From the NCBI GenBank assembly GCA_927441425.1, contig CAKMKG010000011.1, forward strand, positions 53,472 to 117,471: DNA of 64,000 bases, read 5' to 3'. The notes under the pieces are model-generated. The model ran no database searches and was not told the DNA's origin. It saw nothing but the letters and a program-made list of their open reading frames with translations. A program made the position numbers and the translations under genes. Positions 1 through 10,088 of this stretch are shown piece by piece; within the stretch, counting starts at the first letter, position 1; every line of letters begins with the position of its first letter. This stretch comes from an uncultured Bacillota bacterium. Lineage in GTDB: Bacteria > Bacillota > Clostridia > Peptostreptococcales > Anaerovoracaceae.

Positions 1-1
1 C

Positions 2-223
2 GGCAAAGGAAGCCTGAAGGGATACATGGTGGATACAGAGGCAGCGGTAATCGAAGGGGATATTCTCATCACGTCCGGTATGGGCATGTATCCGGAGGGC
101 ATTCCCATCGGCAAAGTAAAAAAGGTCGAATGGAATAATGACACGCTACTCAAAACAGTAAACATTGAGCCCAGCGCATATTTTAAAAATTTGCAGAAGG
201 TTACCGTATTGGTGAAAAAATGA
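2..223 (+). CDS. mreC: Rod shape-determining protein MreC, C-terminal part (5' truncated by window edge)
   Basis: Open frame from window edge; C-terminal MreC-like beta domain (GDILITSGMGMYPEGIPIGKV), directly followed by mreD and mrdA. Confidence 0.85.
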   Translation, partial: GKGSLKGYMVDTEAAVIEGDILITSGMGMYPEGIPIGKVKKVEWNNDTLLKTVNIEPSAYFKNLQKVTVLVKK

Positions 224-236
224 TCAGGAGGCAGCT

Positions 237-773
237 GTGAAATACAGATACTCATTTTTAATATTTTTTTTGGCATTCATACTGCAATCCACAATTATGA
301 ATCATTTCGGGATTTTTCAGATGTCACCCAATTTGATCCTTTGCCTGGTGGTGATTTTTTCATTTTTGTATGAGGGCTACAACGGAATTGTTTTCGGCAT
401 TGTTTTTGGATTTGTCAGTGATATCTGTTTTGCCGAGATTATTGGAATCACTGCCATGTGTAACTTTGCTGTGGCGTTGATCTGCATAGAAATGAAGCGA
501 TACTTTTATAAAGAAAGCAGAATTTCCGTCATGATTGCAACCAGCATTGGGACAGTCGTGTATGCATTATTCTTTTGGAGCGTCTACAGAATACTCGGGA
601 AGGGCGCTGACTTTGTATATGTAATGGAAAAAGAGGCCATACTGCTGATTTATCATATCTTTATCACCATGGTGATTTATCAGATCATTCGCCGAAGTGT
701 CATTAAACACAGCGGCGACCGATATATGTACCGGGGAAACCTGCAAGAGGCAAGGAGCTTGAATCGATCATGA
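237..773 (+). CDS. mreD: Rod shape-determining protein MreD
   Basis: 178 aa hydrophobic protein between mreC and PBP2. Confidence 0.85.
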   Translation: MKYRYSFLIFFLAFILQSTIMNHFGIFQMSPNLILCLVVIFSFLYEGYNGIVFGIVFGFVSDICFAEIIGITAMCNFAVALICIEMKRYFYKESRISVMIATSIGTVVYALFFWSVYRILGKGADFVYVMEKEAILLIYHIFITMVIYQIIRRSVIKHSGDRYMYRGNLQEARSLNRS

Positions 774-3520
774 AGTGGATAAAATCTAGGAACAACCAAA
801 TACTCACCATGGTTATGATTATGATGGCAATCTTGACGATCAGACTCTTTGGGTTAACGGTAGTGGAAGGCAGCCAGTGGGATGAAGCTGCTTCCGGTCT
901 CAGCATAAAAAGCATCAATTCTTCCGCGCCCAGAGGTGAAATTCTGGATCGGTACGGAAGAGTCTTGGCGGGCAATATTCCCAGCTTTACTGTTCAGTTC
1001 AGCGCCGGGGATCTATCCAATGAGCAGATCAACACAGTCTCAAAAAATCTGATCCACATTCTGGAGGTCAATGGAGATGCGTATTATGACAATTTCCCGA
1101 TCTTAATCGAGAACGGCAATTTTGTGTATACCTATCATAAAGATATCAAGGATTGGCTTGCCGCGCAAGCAATGCAGACAGATTATTCGGCAGAGCAGGC
1201 ATTCGACGAGATGAGAAGACGACAGAACATAGAAGAAGGTCTTGATAAATATGGAGCACAAGTGGAGCTTCAAACAGTATATAATATTTTTCCGCCGATT
1301 TCCGTTAAGAACATGAAGTTCTTAAAAGAATTGGATAAAGAAAGCTTTTTGGGCAGATATTATCTTGATACTGATTTAACTGCGGAACAAGCTTTCAATG
1401 CACTCAGAGAAAAGTTTGAGATCTCACCTGCACTGTCTGATACCGAAGCAAGGAAAATTATGGTGGTGCGAAACGAGCTGTCATCCCAAGGTTACCGGAA
1501 ATATATGCCTGCAAAAATTGCTGGCGGTGTTTCAAATAAAACCATCGTGATCATTGAAGAGAAAAATTCTGATCTGCCCGGCGTGGAAGTAGTTGCTGAA
1601 TCCGTAAGATATTATCCCAATGAAAATACCGCTGCCCATGTTTTGGGATATCTGGGGCAGATTTCGGAAAGCGAGAAGGCTTCCTATGATGAAAAAGGCT
1701 ACAAGACCACTGATATGGTTGGTCAGGAAGGAATCGAAAAAGCCTATGAATCTACCCTGAAAGGACAGGATGGTACAAAGAACGTAGAGGTGAATGCCTT
1801 CGGAGAGCTGGTTCGAGTCATTAATGAAACGGAGCCGCAAAAGGGGAAGGATGTTTATTTAACCATCGACCTGGAGCTGCAAAAGACGGCGGAAGCTGCC
1901 TTGCAGCAAGCGCTCACTGAAATTCAAAAAGCCGGAACATTCCAAAGCCAGTGGGGGGATATTAAATACGGAACTGCATATAAAAATGCCAATGTGGGTG
2001 CAGTCGTTGCCCTAGACGTAAAGACAGGCGACGTGCTTGCTATGGCAAGTTACCCGAATTTCAATCCGAATTTATTTGCAACAGGAATCAGCAAGGACGA
2101 CTGGAAGGCCCTACAGGGAGAAAACCTGAGAGATCCTCTGTCACCCTTGCCATTGTTTAACGTAGCAGCCAGAACAGCTGTACAGCCTGGATCGACTTTT
2201 AAGATGGTAACCGCCACCGCCGCATTGGATAGCGGTTTGGATCCAAACAGAAAATTGCGGGATGGAGGTTATGTCAAGTTGGGAAACAGGACTTACGGTT
2301 GTTTGATATGGAACAGAACCAGAGGAAACCACGGATATATCAACCTAATGGAAGCACTGGAAGTATCATGCAATTATTATTTCTTTGATATCGCAACGGG
2401 ACGCGACTTTTATAAAAGGACCTCTCTGGGCTTGAAGGAGCCGATGAATATAGAGAAAATAACATCCTACGCGCAGCAATACGGACTTGGCTTAGAGACA
2501 GGGATAGAGATTCCGGAGACGGTTGTTCCTGTGCCCAGCCAGGAAAGAAAGCTTACTTCGATCAAATCCATGTTGAAAAACGTATTGATTGGTAGAGCAG
2601 AAATCTATTTCAAGAAGTCAATCATTGACGATAAGGCAAAACTGACGGAAAATATCAACACGATTGTAGGCTGGACAGAAGAGAACCCGAGCAGAAACGA
2701 ATTGATTGCACGAGTTGGAAACCTAGGTGTAAAAGAGAATTTGATTGAAACAGTTGTCGACCTCTGTAAGTTTACCTACTTCAATCAGGCAGCATGGACA
2801 ACGGGAGATGAACTAAATATCTCAATCGGTCAGGGAGAGAATGCCTATACACCTTTGCAAATGGCCAATTATGTTGCGACAATCGGTAACAAGGGTGTTC
2901 ATAATCAGGTAAGCCTCATCAAGGCAATCGAAGGGGAAGGCGCCCATGTAAAGGAGCCAGGCAAAAAGATAGATCTGAAAAATGAAAGTGATCTGGATTA
3001 TATTATTGAAGGAATGAAGCTGGTTGCAACAGGGTCAAAAGGTAGCTTAAGAGGAGCGTTTGGCAATTTCCCGGTTCAAGTTGCCGGCAAAACCGGAACC
3101 GCTGAGAGAGCAGGAAAAATCAATCCTCCCGACGAGGTGGAATATATCAAGCAGTATCTTCCTAGAATTAACAGCAGCTTGGTATGGGCTAATGTCGAAA
3201 TGGAATTGAACAGACTGATGAAGGAATATCCTGAAATCTATACAACGAAAAATTATGCGGTTAGACAGGCGGTGATCAATCTGAGCAACGGAAAGGTTAC
3301 CACAGCAAAGATCGATGCTTTTAAGGCCAGCTATGATCCTTTTGCTTGGGTCATGACGCTGGCCCCAGCCGATGATCCTCAAATCGCAGTAGCGGTACTG
3401 TTGTTTCAGGGAGGCACGTCGGGGTATGCCGCGCCGGTAGCACGAGAAGTAATCGGAAAATATCTGCAGCTTGATAAAGCGTATCAGGATTATAGCTTAG
3501 ACACGAAAATCACACAATGA
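770..3520 (+). CDS. mrdA: Penicillin-binding protein 2 (peptidoglycan transpeptidase)
   Basis: PBP dimerisation domain plus transpeptidase motifs (STFK in PGSTFKM, KTGT in AGKTGTAER); overlaps mreD stop. Confidence 0.9.
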   Translation: MKWIKSRNNQILTMVMIMMAILTIRLFGLTVVEGSQWDEAASGLSIKSINSSAPRGEILDRYGRVLAGNIPSFTVQFSAGDLSNEQINTVSKNLIHILEVNGDAYYDNFPILIENGNFVYTYHKDIKDWLAAQAMQTDYSAEQAFDEMRRRQNIEEGLDKYGAQVELQTVYNIFPPISVKNMKFLKELDKESFLGRYYLDTDLTAEQAFNALREKFEISPALSDTEARKIMVVRNELSSQGYRKYMPAKIAGGVSNKTIVIIEEKNSDLPGVEVVAESVRYYPNENTAAHVLGYLGQISESEKASYDEKGYKTTDMVGQEGIEKAYESTLKGQDGTKNVEVNAFGELVRVINETEPQKGKDVYLTIDLELQKTAEAALQQALTEIQKAGTFQSQWGDIKYGTAYKNANVGAVVALDVKTGDVLAMASYPNFNPNLFATGISKDDWKALQGENLRDPLSPLPLFNVAARTAVQPGSTFKMVTATAALDSGLDPNRKLRDGGYVKLGNRTYGCLIWNRTRGNHGYINLMEALEVSCNYYFFDIATGRDFYKRTSLGLKEPMNIEKITSYAQQYGLGLETGIEIPETVVPVPSQERKLTSIKSMLKNVLIGRAEIYFKKSIIDDKAKLTENINTIVGWTEENPSRNELIARVGNLGVKENLIETVVDLCKFTYFNQAAWTTGDELNISIGQGENAYTPLQMANYVATIGNKGVHNQVSLIKAIEGEGAHVKEPGKKIDLKNESDLDYIIEGMKLVATGSKGSLRGAFGNFPVQVAGKTGTAERAGKINPPDEVEYIKQYLPRINSSLVWANVEMELNRLMKEYPEIYTTKNYAVRQAVINLSNGKVTTAKIDAFKASYDPFAWVMTLAPADDPQIAVAVLLFQGGTSGYAAPVAREVIGKYLQLDKAYQDYSLDTKITQ

Positions 3521-3530
3521 GGAGAGAAAA

Positions 3531-4256
3531 ATGGGGAAGGTTATTTTAGTAGCTTCAGGAAAAGGTGGTGTCGGAAAGACGGTTTTTACGTCAAATGCCG
3601 GAGCGAAGCTTGCATTGGAAGGCTATAAGGTTGTCTTGATCGATATGAATATGGGTCTTCGAAACCTTGACATCTGTTTGGGTCTGGAGAATAAAGTGGT
3701 GTATGATGTTGCAGACGTCCTGACCGGTGTATGCAGGATCAAACAGGCATTGATCAAAGATAGGAGGTTTCCGGAGCTTTATTTAATGTCGGCTCCTCAA
3801 AACAAACAGAAAGCAGAAATCACCCCTCTCCACATGAAGGTGTTATGCAATAAATTAAAGAGAAACTTTGATTTTATACTTATCGATGCACCTGCAGGTA
3901 TCGGTGAAGACCTTGTCATTTCAGGCGCTGGAGCAGATTCGGCAGTCATCATAACCGTGCCGGAATATGCTGCAGTAAGAGATGCTGATGCGTTGGATCA
4001 GGTCCTTCTTGAAATAGGTATCAAAAAGAGAACCTATGTTATTAACAAAGTAATTGCTAATTTGATTTGTACAGGGCTTGTTCCTAGCATAGCCGAAATA
4101 GCAGAGGCAATGCGACCCAATATGGCTGGAATCATCCAATATGATGAGAACATCCTCATTGCGGCGAACAACGGCCTGCCTATCGTTTACAGGGAAGGAA
4201 CCTACATAGAAAAGAACTTCAAAAAGATATTGGAACGAATCATCGAAGCATCGTAA
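3531..4256 (+). CDS. minD: MinD-like septum-site ATPase (ParA/MinD family)
   Basis: Deviant Walker A GKGGVGKT, NIDLR-type MinD signature (DMNMGLRNLD), 241 aa. Confidence 0.85.
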   Translation: MGKVILVASGKGGVGKTVFTSNAGAKLALEGYKVVLIDMNMGLRNLDICLGLENKVVYDVADVLTGVCRIKQALIKDRRFPELYLMSAPQNKQKAEITPLHMKVLCNKLKRNFDFILIDAPAGIGEDLVISGAGADSAVIITVPEYAAVRDADALDQVLLEIGIKKRTYVINKVIANLICTGLVPSIAEIAEAMRPNMAGIIQYDENILIAANNGLPIVYREGTYIEKNFKKILERIIEAS

Positions 4257-4329
4257 AAAGGATCATTTCCGGTCTCTGGGACGAATAAAGGAAAGCGAAT
4301 AGTGTAGATCATTGAAAGGCAATAAAAAT

Positions 4330-4365
4330 GAAACAATCATGCTTTTACGAAGCATGATTGTTTCT
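4330..4365. terminator. Bidirectional intrinsic terminator between convergent minD and rodA
   Basis: Perfect hairpin gaaacaatcatgctt-ttacg-aagcatgattgtttc. Confidence 0.75.
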
Positions 4366-4383
4366 ATGTTGAGCTATCCTATT

Positions 4384-5523
4384 TTAGAAATTAATGATCT
4401 TGCTTCTTATGCCGACATTCAGCACGATGCCCAGAGCGATCATATTGGCGACAACAGAGGAGCCCCCGTAGCTGATAAACGGCAGAGTGATTCCGGTAAC
4501 CGGCATAATACCCATTGCCATGGCAATATTTTCAAATATCTGGAAGCAGAACATGGCCAGAATGCCGATTACAATCAGCGAACCATACATATCCTTGGCG
4601 TTATCTGCTATTTTAATCATTCGAAACAGAAATACGGTATATAAAAGAATAACGATAGCGCCGCCAATCATTCCAAGCTCTTCCGCAATTACAGAAAAGA
4701 TGAAATCTGATTTTTGAACAGGAAGGAATTTTAATTCCTTTTGCGTTCCTTCAAAAAGTCCCTTTCCAAAGATCCCTCCCGAGCCGATTGCAATCTTGGA
4801 ATTCCATACCTGATAATTCCCAGCGAGGGAATGGTTGTCCGGATGAAGGAATGCGTCAATTCGTTCCTTTTGGTGGGAAGCCATAAAACGGTACATGATC
4901 GGAATGGAGATCAAGAAAACTCCACCCAGCTTCGCAAACAGCTTATAATCAATTCCCGCAGAGAAAACCATAATTACAGTCATAAAACACATAACAACTG
5001 CAGTGCCAAGGTCTTCTTTCAGGATAATGCCAATAAACGGGGCCGCATAAAGAAGTGCCAATCCGATGCCCTTCATGGTATTTAAAGAACCTCGATTCCT
5101 TGTCAGATAACTTGCAAAGACAAGAACAAAAGAAATTTTAACAAGCTCCGAGGGCTGCATATCGATGGGCCCAAGATCCACCCAAGCACGGGCACCATAA
5201 TGCTCCACCCCCAAGCCGGGAATATAGACCATCAAAAGAAAAAGGATTGAAGCGGCATAGATGAGCTTTTCCAAGCTTTCAAAGGTTTTATAATTAAATA
5301 ATAGAACGATAAAAAGTGCTGCAGTACCAAGGCAATAGGCAGAAAATTGCACCGTAATATCCTTCGTAATGATAAACTGATCCTCATAAGAAGTGCTTCC
5401 GACCATGACGATGCTGATAATTGCGAACAAAACCGGCAGGAAGAGGAGCACTTTATCCATATTCTTCAGTAAATTTTTAAAATAATTCATAGATTGATAC
5501 CTTCTTTGCTTCCTTGGGGACAA
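4384..5523 (-). CDS. rodA: RodA-type SEDS peptidoglycan glycosyltransferase
   Basis: Multi-TM SEDS protein; motifs GARAWVDLGPIDMQPSELVKI and TGITLPFISYGGSS. Confidence 0.9.
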   Translation of the reverse strand: MSPRKQRRYQSMNYFKNLLKNMDKVLLFLPVLFAIISIVMVGSTSYEDQFIITKDITVQFSAYCLGTAALFIVLLFNYKTFESLEKLIYAASILFLLMVYIPGLGVEHYGARAWVDLGPIDMQPSELVKISFVLVFASYLTRNRGSLNTMKGIGLALLYAAPFIGIILKEDLGTAVVMCFMTVIMVFSAGIDYKLFAKLGGVFLISIPIMYRFMASHQKERIDAFLHPDNHSLAGNYQVWNSKIAIGSGGIFGKGLFEGTQKELKFLPVQKSDFIFSVIAEELGMIGGAIVILLYTVFLFRMIKIADNAKDMYGSLIVIGILAMFCFQIFENIAMAMGIMPVTGITLPFISYGGSSVVANMIALGIVLNVGIRSKIINF

Positions 5524-5580
5524 AATTCCAGAAATAGTGATTTTATGGAAAATATCACTGTATACGGCGGCTATTTAAAC

Positions 5581-5610
5581 TTGACATTCTGTCACGATAA
5601 ACATTATAAT
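5581..5610 (+). promoter_or_regulatory. SigA-type promoter for rny
   Basis: TTGACA (5581-5586), 18-nt spacer, TATAAT (5605-5610). Confidence 0.65.
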
Positions 5611-5726
5611 ATATATTGTGTAGTTATATCAATATGTAATTACGTAATGCTGATATTTAGTAATTTGCCCAAGGTTTTACGGGCGTTAAAAAGTAAAAAA
5701 TAATTTGGAGAAGGAGGTGTGTTAAC

Positions 5727-7268
5727 ATAGGAATAGGAATAGGAATACTCATTGGAATTGTTGCCTTAGCCTTTGGGCTGCTGGTTGGATATATATTCAG
5801 AAAAACTGTCGGAGAAAAAGCGATCGGAAGCGCGGAACAGAAAGCAAAGAATATGATCCTCGATGCTGAAAACAGATCGGAAACCATTAAGAAGGAAATA
5901 ACCATTGAAGCAAAAGAAGAAGCGCACAGAATGCGAAGTGAAGTTGAGCGCGAAATCAGAGAAAGAAGAGCTGAAATCCAAAGATCGGAAAAACGACTGA
6001 TCCAGAAGGAAGAAGCCATAGATCGAAAAACAGAGAATTTAGAAAAGAAAGAAGAAGGCATTACACAAAAAGAACAAGCATTAATTGAGAAACAACATGA
6101 ACTGGATGGTTTTATCTCCAGACAAATAGAGGAGCTGGAAAGAATCTCCGGGTACACAGTGGAGGAGGCAAAAAATGTTTTGCTGTCCAACATTGAAAAA
6201 GAGATCAGATACGAAGCATCTGTAATGATCAAGGATATTGAGTCCAAAGCAAAGGAAGAGGCCGATAAAAAGGCGAAAGAAATCATAACCGGAGCAATAC
6301 AGCGATGCGCTGCAGATCATGTTGCAGAGAGCACTGTTTCGGTGGTACAGCTTCCAAATGACGAAATGAAGGGACGTATCATCGGAAGAGAAGGAAGAAA
6401 TATCAGAGCGATAGAAACCTTGACCGGAATTGATTTAATTATCGACGATACACCGGAAGCAGTTATTTTATCCGGATTTGATCCTGTGAGAAGAGAAATT
6501 GCCAGACTGTCTCTTGAAAAGCTAATCGTGGATGGTAGAATTCATCCGGCAAGAATTGAAGAGATGGTGGAAAAAGCAGAAAAAGAAGTGAACAACATCA
6601 TTAAGGAAGAGGGTGAGCAGGCAACATTTGAGGTCGGCATACATAATCTTCATCCGGAATTGATTAAACTTCTTGGAAGATTAAAATACAGAACAAGTTA
6701 TGGACAAAATGTCTTGAAGCATTCGGTGGAGGTGGCTCATCTGGCAGGTTTGATGGCTGGAGAATTGGGACTTGATATCAAGACAGCCAAGAGAGCCGGA
6801 TTACTCCATGATATCGGAAAATCCATTGACCACGAGGTAGAGGGAACCCACGTTGATATCGGAATCGATCTTTTGAGAAAATACAAGGAATCGGAAACGA
6901 TCATCAATGGTATGGCAGCTCACCACGGCGACTACGAAGCAAAGAGCATGGAAGCGGTTCTGATCGCGGCAGCGGATGCATTATCGGCAGCAAGACCTGG
7001 CGCAAGAAGAGAAACCCTTGAAACGTATATCAAAAGACTGCAGAAGCTAGAGGAAATCGCAAATACAACACCTGGAGTTGAGCGATCCTTCGCAATTCAA
7101 GCCGGACGTGAAATCAGAATCTTAGCCAGACCGGAAGAGATGAATGATGAAGAAATCGTATTCCTGGCGAGAGAGATCAGCAAGAAGATCGAAAGCGAGC
7201 TGGAATATCCGGGACAAATCAAGGTCAACGTAATCAGAGAAACAAGAGCAATCGAATATGCAAAATAA
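5727..7268 (+). CDS. rny: Ribonuclease Y; likely begins at a non-canonical ATA codon at 5727 (first in-frame ATG is 5853)
   Basis: TM segment [24 protein letters not shown] in frame upstream of the ATG, coiled coil, KH ([15 protein letters not shown]) and HD ([12 protein letters not shown]) motifs; SD aaggagg at 5711-5717. Confidence 0.9.
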   Translation: MGIGIGILIGIVALAFGLLVGYIFRKTVGEKAIGSAEQKAKNMILDAENRSETIKKEITIEAKEEAHRMRSEVEREIRERRAEIQRSEKRLIQKEEAIDRKTENLEKKEEGITQKEQALIEKQHELDGFISRQIEELERISGYTVEEAKNVLLSNIEKEIRYEASVMIKDIESKAKEEADKKAKEIITGAIQRCAADHVAESTVSVVQLPNDEMKGRIIGREGRNIRAIETLTGIDLIIDDTPEAVILSGFDPVRREIARLSLEKLIVDGRIHPARIEEMVEKAEKEVNNIIKEEGEQATFEVGIHNLHPELIKLLGRLKYRTSYGQNVLKHSVEVAHLAGLMAGELGLDIKTAKRAGLLHDIGKSIDHEVEGTHVDIGIDLLRKYKESETIINGMAAHHGDYEAKSMEAVLIAAADALSAARPGARRETLETYIKRLQKLEEIANTTPGVERSFAIQAGREIRILARPEEMNDEEIVFLAREISKKIESELEYPGQIKVNVIRETRAIEYAK

Positions 7269-7292
7269 AGAAGAGGCTTATGCCTCTTCTTT
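7266..7292. terminator. Intrinsic terminator after rny
   Basis: aaagaagaggc-ttat-gcctcttcttt perfect hairpin ending in T-rich tract. Confidence 0.75.
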
Positions 7293-7304
7293 CATGCAAA
7301 TGAA

Positions 7305-7473
7305 AAAGTATTTACAACGTTCCGTGAACGGAACTCCTACGCAAGCGAAGCTTGCTACGCTGTCCGTTTTGCCGTTGCAGCTAAAGCTGCGGCAAAAAGG
7401 CACGAAAACCGCCGCCTTTGAATGCTTCGCATTAATGCGGTAAGAGGTTTCACGGTTTCCTAAGTAAATACTT
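7305..7473 (+). repeat. Multi-hairpin palindromic intergenic element, copy 1
   Basis: Ends aagtatttac...gtaaatactt form inverted repeats; internal hairpins GTTCCGtgaaCGGAAC, GCAAGCgaaGCTTGC, GCAGCtaaaGCTGC, AATGCttcGCATT; shares a 45-bp perfect inverted match with copy 2. Confidence 0.75.
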
Positions 7474-7540
7474 CTTTCAATCAATTAATTAACCAATTAC
7501 AAGGAAGAAAATCCAATTGGTTGGTCAGGTGGAGGACAAC

Positions 7541-8701
7541 ATGTTTGTGTATCTGGACAACAGCGCAACAACGAGACCATACGATGAAGTAATCTCGGAG
7601 TCTGTGAAATATATGGAAACCGATTATGGGAATCCATCTTCTTTGCATCGAATGGGAATCATTGCCGAAAAGGCCATCAAGGAGGCTAGAAAACGCATGG
7701 CTTTCTCATTGGGAGCAAGGGACGACGAAGTCTATTTCACTTCAGGTGGAACTGAGGCCGACAATATGGCTCTGTTCGGGGCGGTACAAGCCAGAAAAAG
7801 AAGAGGCAATAAAATTGTCACTTCTCAAATTGAACACCCAGCTGTTTTGGAAAGCTGCAGAAAGCTAGAAGAATTAGGCTTCCGAATAGAATACATCCCT
7901 GTGGATCGTAATGGTATGATCAATATACATGCACTGGAAAGTGCACTGGATGATCAAACCATTCTGATTTCAGTTATGCAAGTAAATAATGAAGTCGGAT
8001 CGATTCAGCCCATTTCAGAGTTGATTGAATTAAAAAGAAGTGTCGGAAATCAGCTGGGAACGGAAATTCTGCTACATACCGATGCAGTTCAGTCCTATGG
8101 CAAGCTGCCTATGCAAATCAATGGAATCGACTTGTTGTCCGTCAGCGGCCATAAGATCCATGGACCGAAGGGTGTCGGAGCCCTTTATATAAGAAAGGGA
8201 CTCAACATTCCACCTTATCATTTCGGTGGTGGTCAGGAACGTGGATTGCGGTCCGGTACCGAAAATGTACCTGCCATCGCCGGACTTGGAACCGCAGCAG
8301 AAGTAAGCTGCAGGAATATGGAAAGTCGAATAGAATCGATGAGATCGGTAAAAACTTACCTGACAGAAGGAATTCGTGCTGAGGTTCCGGATATCCGTTT
8401 TAACAGTTTGGAGGAAGGCAGCCCGGCTATTCTCAACGTAAGTTTTCTGGGTGTTCGAGGTGAAGTGCTGCTCCATTCACTGGAACAATCAGAGATTTAT
8501 GTTTCAACTGGATCAGCCTGCTCCTCAAACAAAAAAGGGCAAAGTCATGTCCTGAAAGCCATGGGGCTTTCCGATAAGGAAATAGAAGGAGCGATCCGAT
8601 TCAGCTTTAGCGAATTCAATACGATAGAAGAAATGGATTATGTTCTGGTTCAGTTGAAAGTTGCAGTACAGAAATATAGAAAGTTAGGTAGTTTCAGATG
8701 A
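7541..8701 (+). CDS. iscS: Cysteine desulfurase (NifS/IscS family)
   Basis: YLDNSATTRP N-terminus, SGHKIHGPKGVGALY PLP lysine, STGSACSS active-site Cys; start chosen at MFVYLDN. Confidence 0.9.
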   Translation: MFVYLDNSATTRPYDEVISESVKYMETDYGNPSSLHRMGIIAEKAIKEARKRMAFSLGARDDEVYFTSGGTEADNMALFGAVQARKRRGNKIVTSQIEHPAVLESCRKLEELGFRIEYIPVDRNGMINIHALESALDDQTILISVMQVNNEVGSIQPISELIELKRSVGNQLGTEILLHTDAVQSYGKLPMQINGIDLLSVSGHKIHGPKGVGALYIRKGLNIPPYHFGGGQERGLRSGTENVPAIAGLGTAAEVSCRNMESRIESMRSVKTYLTEGIRAEVPDIRFNSLEEGSPAILNVSFLGVRGEVLLHSLEQSEIYVSTGSACSSNKKGQSHVLKAMGLSDKEIEGAIRFSFSEFNTIEEMDYVLVQLKVAVQKYRKLGSFR

Positions 8702-9888
8702 TAGAAGAAAGAAATACGTTTATCGTAAGATGCGGCGAGGTGGCGCTGAAAGGCCTGAATAAACCATACTTTGAGAGAATGCTGGTTGACAGAATTAAGC
8801 GTTCGCTAAAGAAGCATGTCGGAGTGGAAGTCAAACGGAATGAGGGCCTTATTTTCGTAAGGGCACAAAAAGAACTTGATCCCGATCTGATTATCGCTGA
8901 CATTTCAAGGGTGTTCGGTGTGGCTTCCATCAGCCCTGCTGTTGAAACAGCTTCCGATATGGATGAAATCGGGCAGGCAGCAGTGGAATATATGTTGCGA
9001 CTGATTGAAAAAAAGGGAGTAAAAACCTTCAAGGTCGATGCGAAACGCGCTGACAAGAACTTCCCTGTCAAATCTCCGGATATTGCGAAGATCATCGGCG
9101 CCAAGGTTTTAATCGGCTGCAAGGTGCTAAAGGTGGATGTACACAATCCCGACTGTTTGCTTTTTGTCGATGTAAGAAAAGATAAGTCCTATATTTATGA
9201 ACAGAAGATCTCTGGCTTCGGCGGTCTTCCTCTTGGCACCAACGGAAAAGGGATGATCCTGCTGTCCGGCGGAATTGATAGCCCTGTAGCAGCTTGGATG
9301 ATGGCAAAACGAGGTATGCTTATTGAGGCCGTTCATTTCCATTCCTACCCCTATACCAGCGAAAGAGCTCGGGAAAAGGTCATGGATCTGGCCGGTATCG
9401 TTGCAGGTTATTGTGGCAGATTTAAGATGCATATCATCAATCTTCTGCCAATTCAAGAATTGATCGTTCAAAACTGTCCGGAGGAAGAAACGACGATCCT
9501 AGTGCGACGATTCATGATGAAGATCGCGGAAAAGGTCGCTCAGGAAACCGACTGCTGTATGCTGATCACCGGTGAAAACCTGGGGCAGGTTGCAAGTCAG
9601 ACTGCGGAAGCACTTGTGGTAACCGACCATTCCGTACAAATGCCGGTCATGAGACCCCTCATTGCCATGGATAAGGTTGATATCATGGACATGGCGAAAA
9701 TGATCGGAACCTTTGAAACATCCATCCTGCCTTATGAGGATTGCTGTACCGTTTTTCTTCCCAAGCATCCGACAACAAAACCTAAGTTGACAAAGATTCT
9801 GGAATCGGAAGGCAGACTGGAAGTAGAACAATTGGTCGCAAACGCCGTTGCCTCCAAAGAAACAGTCACCATTTACCCAGTGGAATAA
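8698..9888 (+). CDS. thiI: tRNA 4-thiouridine sulfurtransferase ThiI
   Basis: THUMP region plus PP-loop SGGIDSPVAAW; overlaps iscS stop. Confidence 0.92.
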   Translation: MIEERNTFIVRCGEVALKGLNKPYFERMLVDRIKRSLKKHVGVEVKRNEGLIFVRAQKELDPDLIIADISRVFGVASISPAVETASDMDEIGQAAVEYMLRLIEKKGVKTFKVDAKRADKNFPVKSPDIAKIIGAKVLIGCKVLKVDVHNPDCLLFVDVRKDKSYIYEQKISGFGGLPLGTNGKGMILLSGGIDSPVAAWMMAKRGMLIEAVHFHSYPYTSERAREKVMDLAGIVAGYCGRFKMHIINLLPIQELIVQNCPEEETTILVRRFMMKIAEKVAQETDCCMLITGENLGQVASQTAEALVVTDHSVQMPVMRPLIAMDKVDIMDMAKMIGTFETSILPYEDCCTVFLPKHPTTKPKLTKILESEGRLEVEQLVANAVASKETVTIYPVE

Positions 9889-9914
9889 TGATAGCGCCTG
9901 CCGCGTGTGTTCTC

Positions 9915-9995
9915 TTAGGAGCCGCCGTCTTTCAATGCGTAGCAAGCTTCGCTTGCGTAGGAGTTCCGTTCACGGAACGTTGAAAATACTTTTTT
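9915..9995 (-). repeat. Multi-hairpin palindromic intergenic element, copy 2 (inverted, partial)
   Basis: 9937-9981 is the exact reverse complement of 7316-7360 (45/45); flanking aaaagtattt also shared. Confidence 0.8.
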
Positions 9996-10088
9996 CTGTA
10001 TTTCGACAAAAATAGAACCAAATCCCCTGAATCTCTTAGCGACAGGATGCAGACAAGCCTGTATAATCGGAGAAGAGGGGGTTTTTTT

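Noticed and set aside
7258-7443. ORF 7258-7443 and antisense ORF 7278-7484
   Set aside because: Consist mostly of the palindromic repeat copy 1 plus the rny terminator; no SD and no protein-like composition.
10022-10088. Possible SigH-type promoter upstream of spoIIAA (caggat...tataatc)
   Set aside because: Expected biologically, but the match is ambiguous (also resembles a SigA -10); not strong enough to list as a feature.
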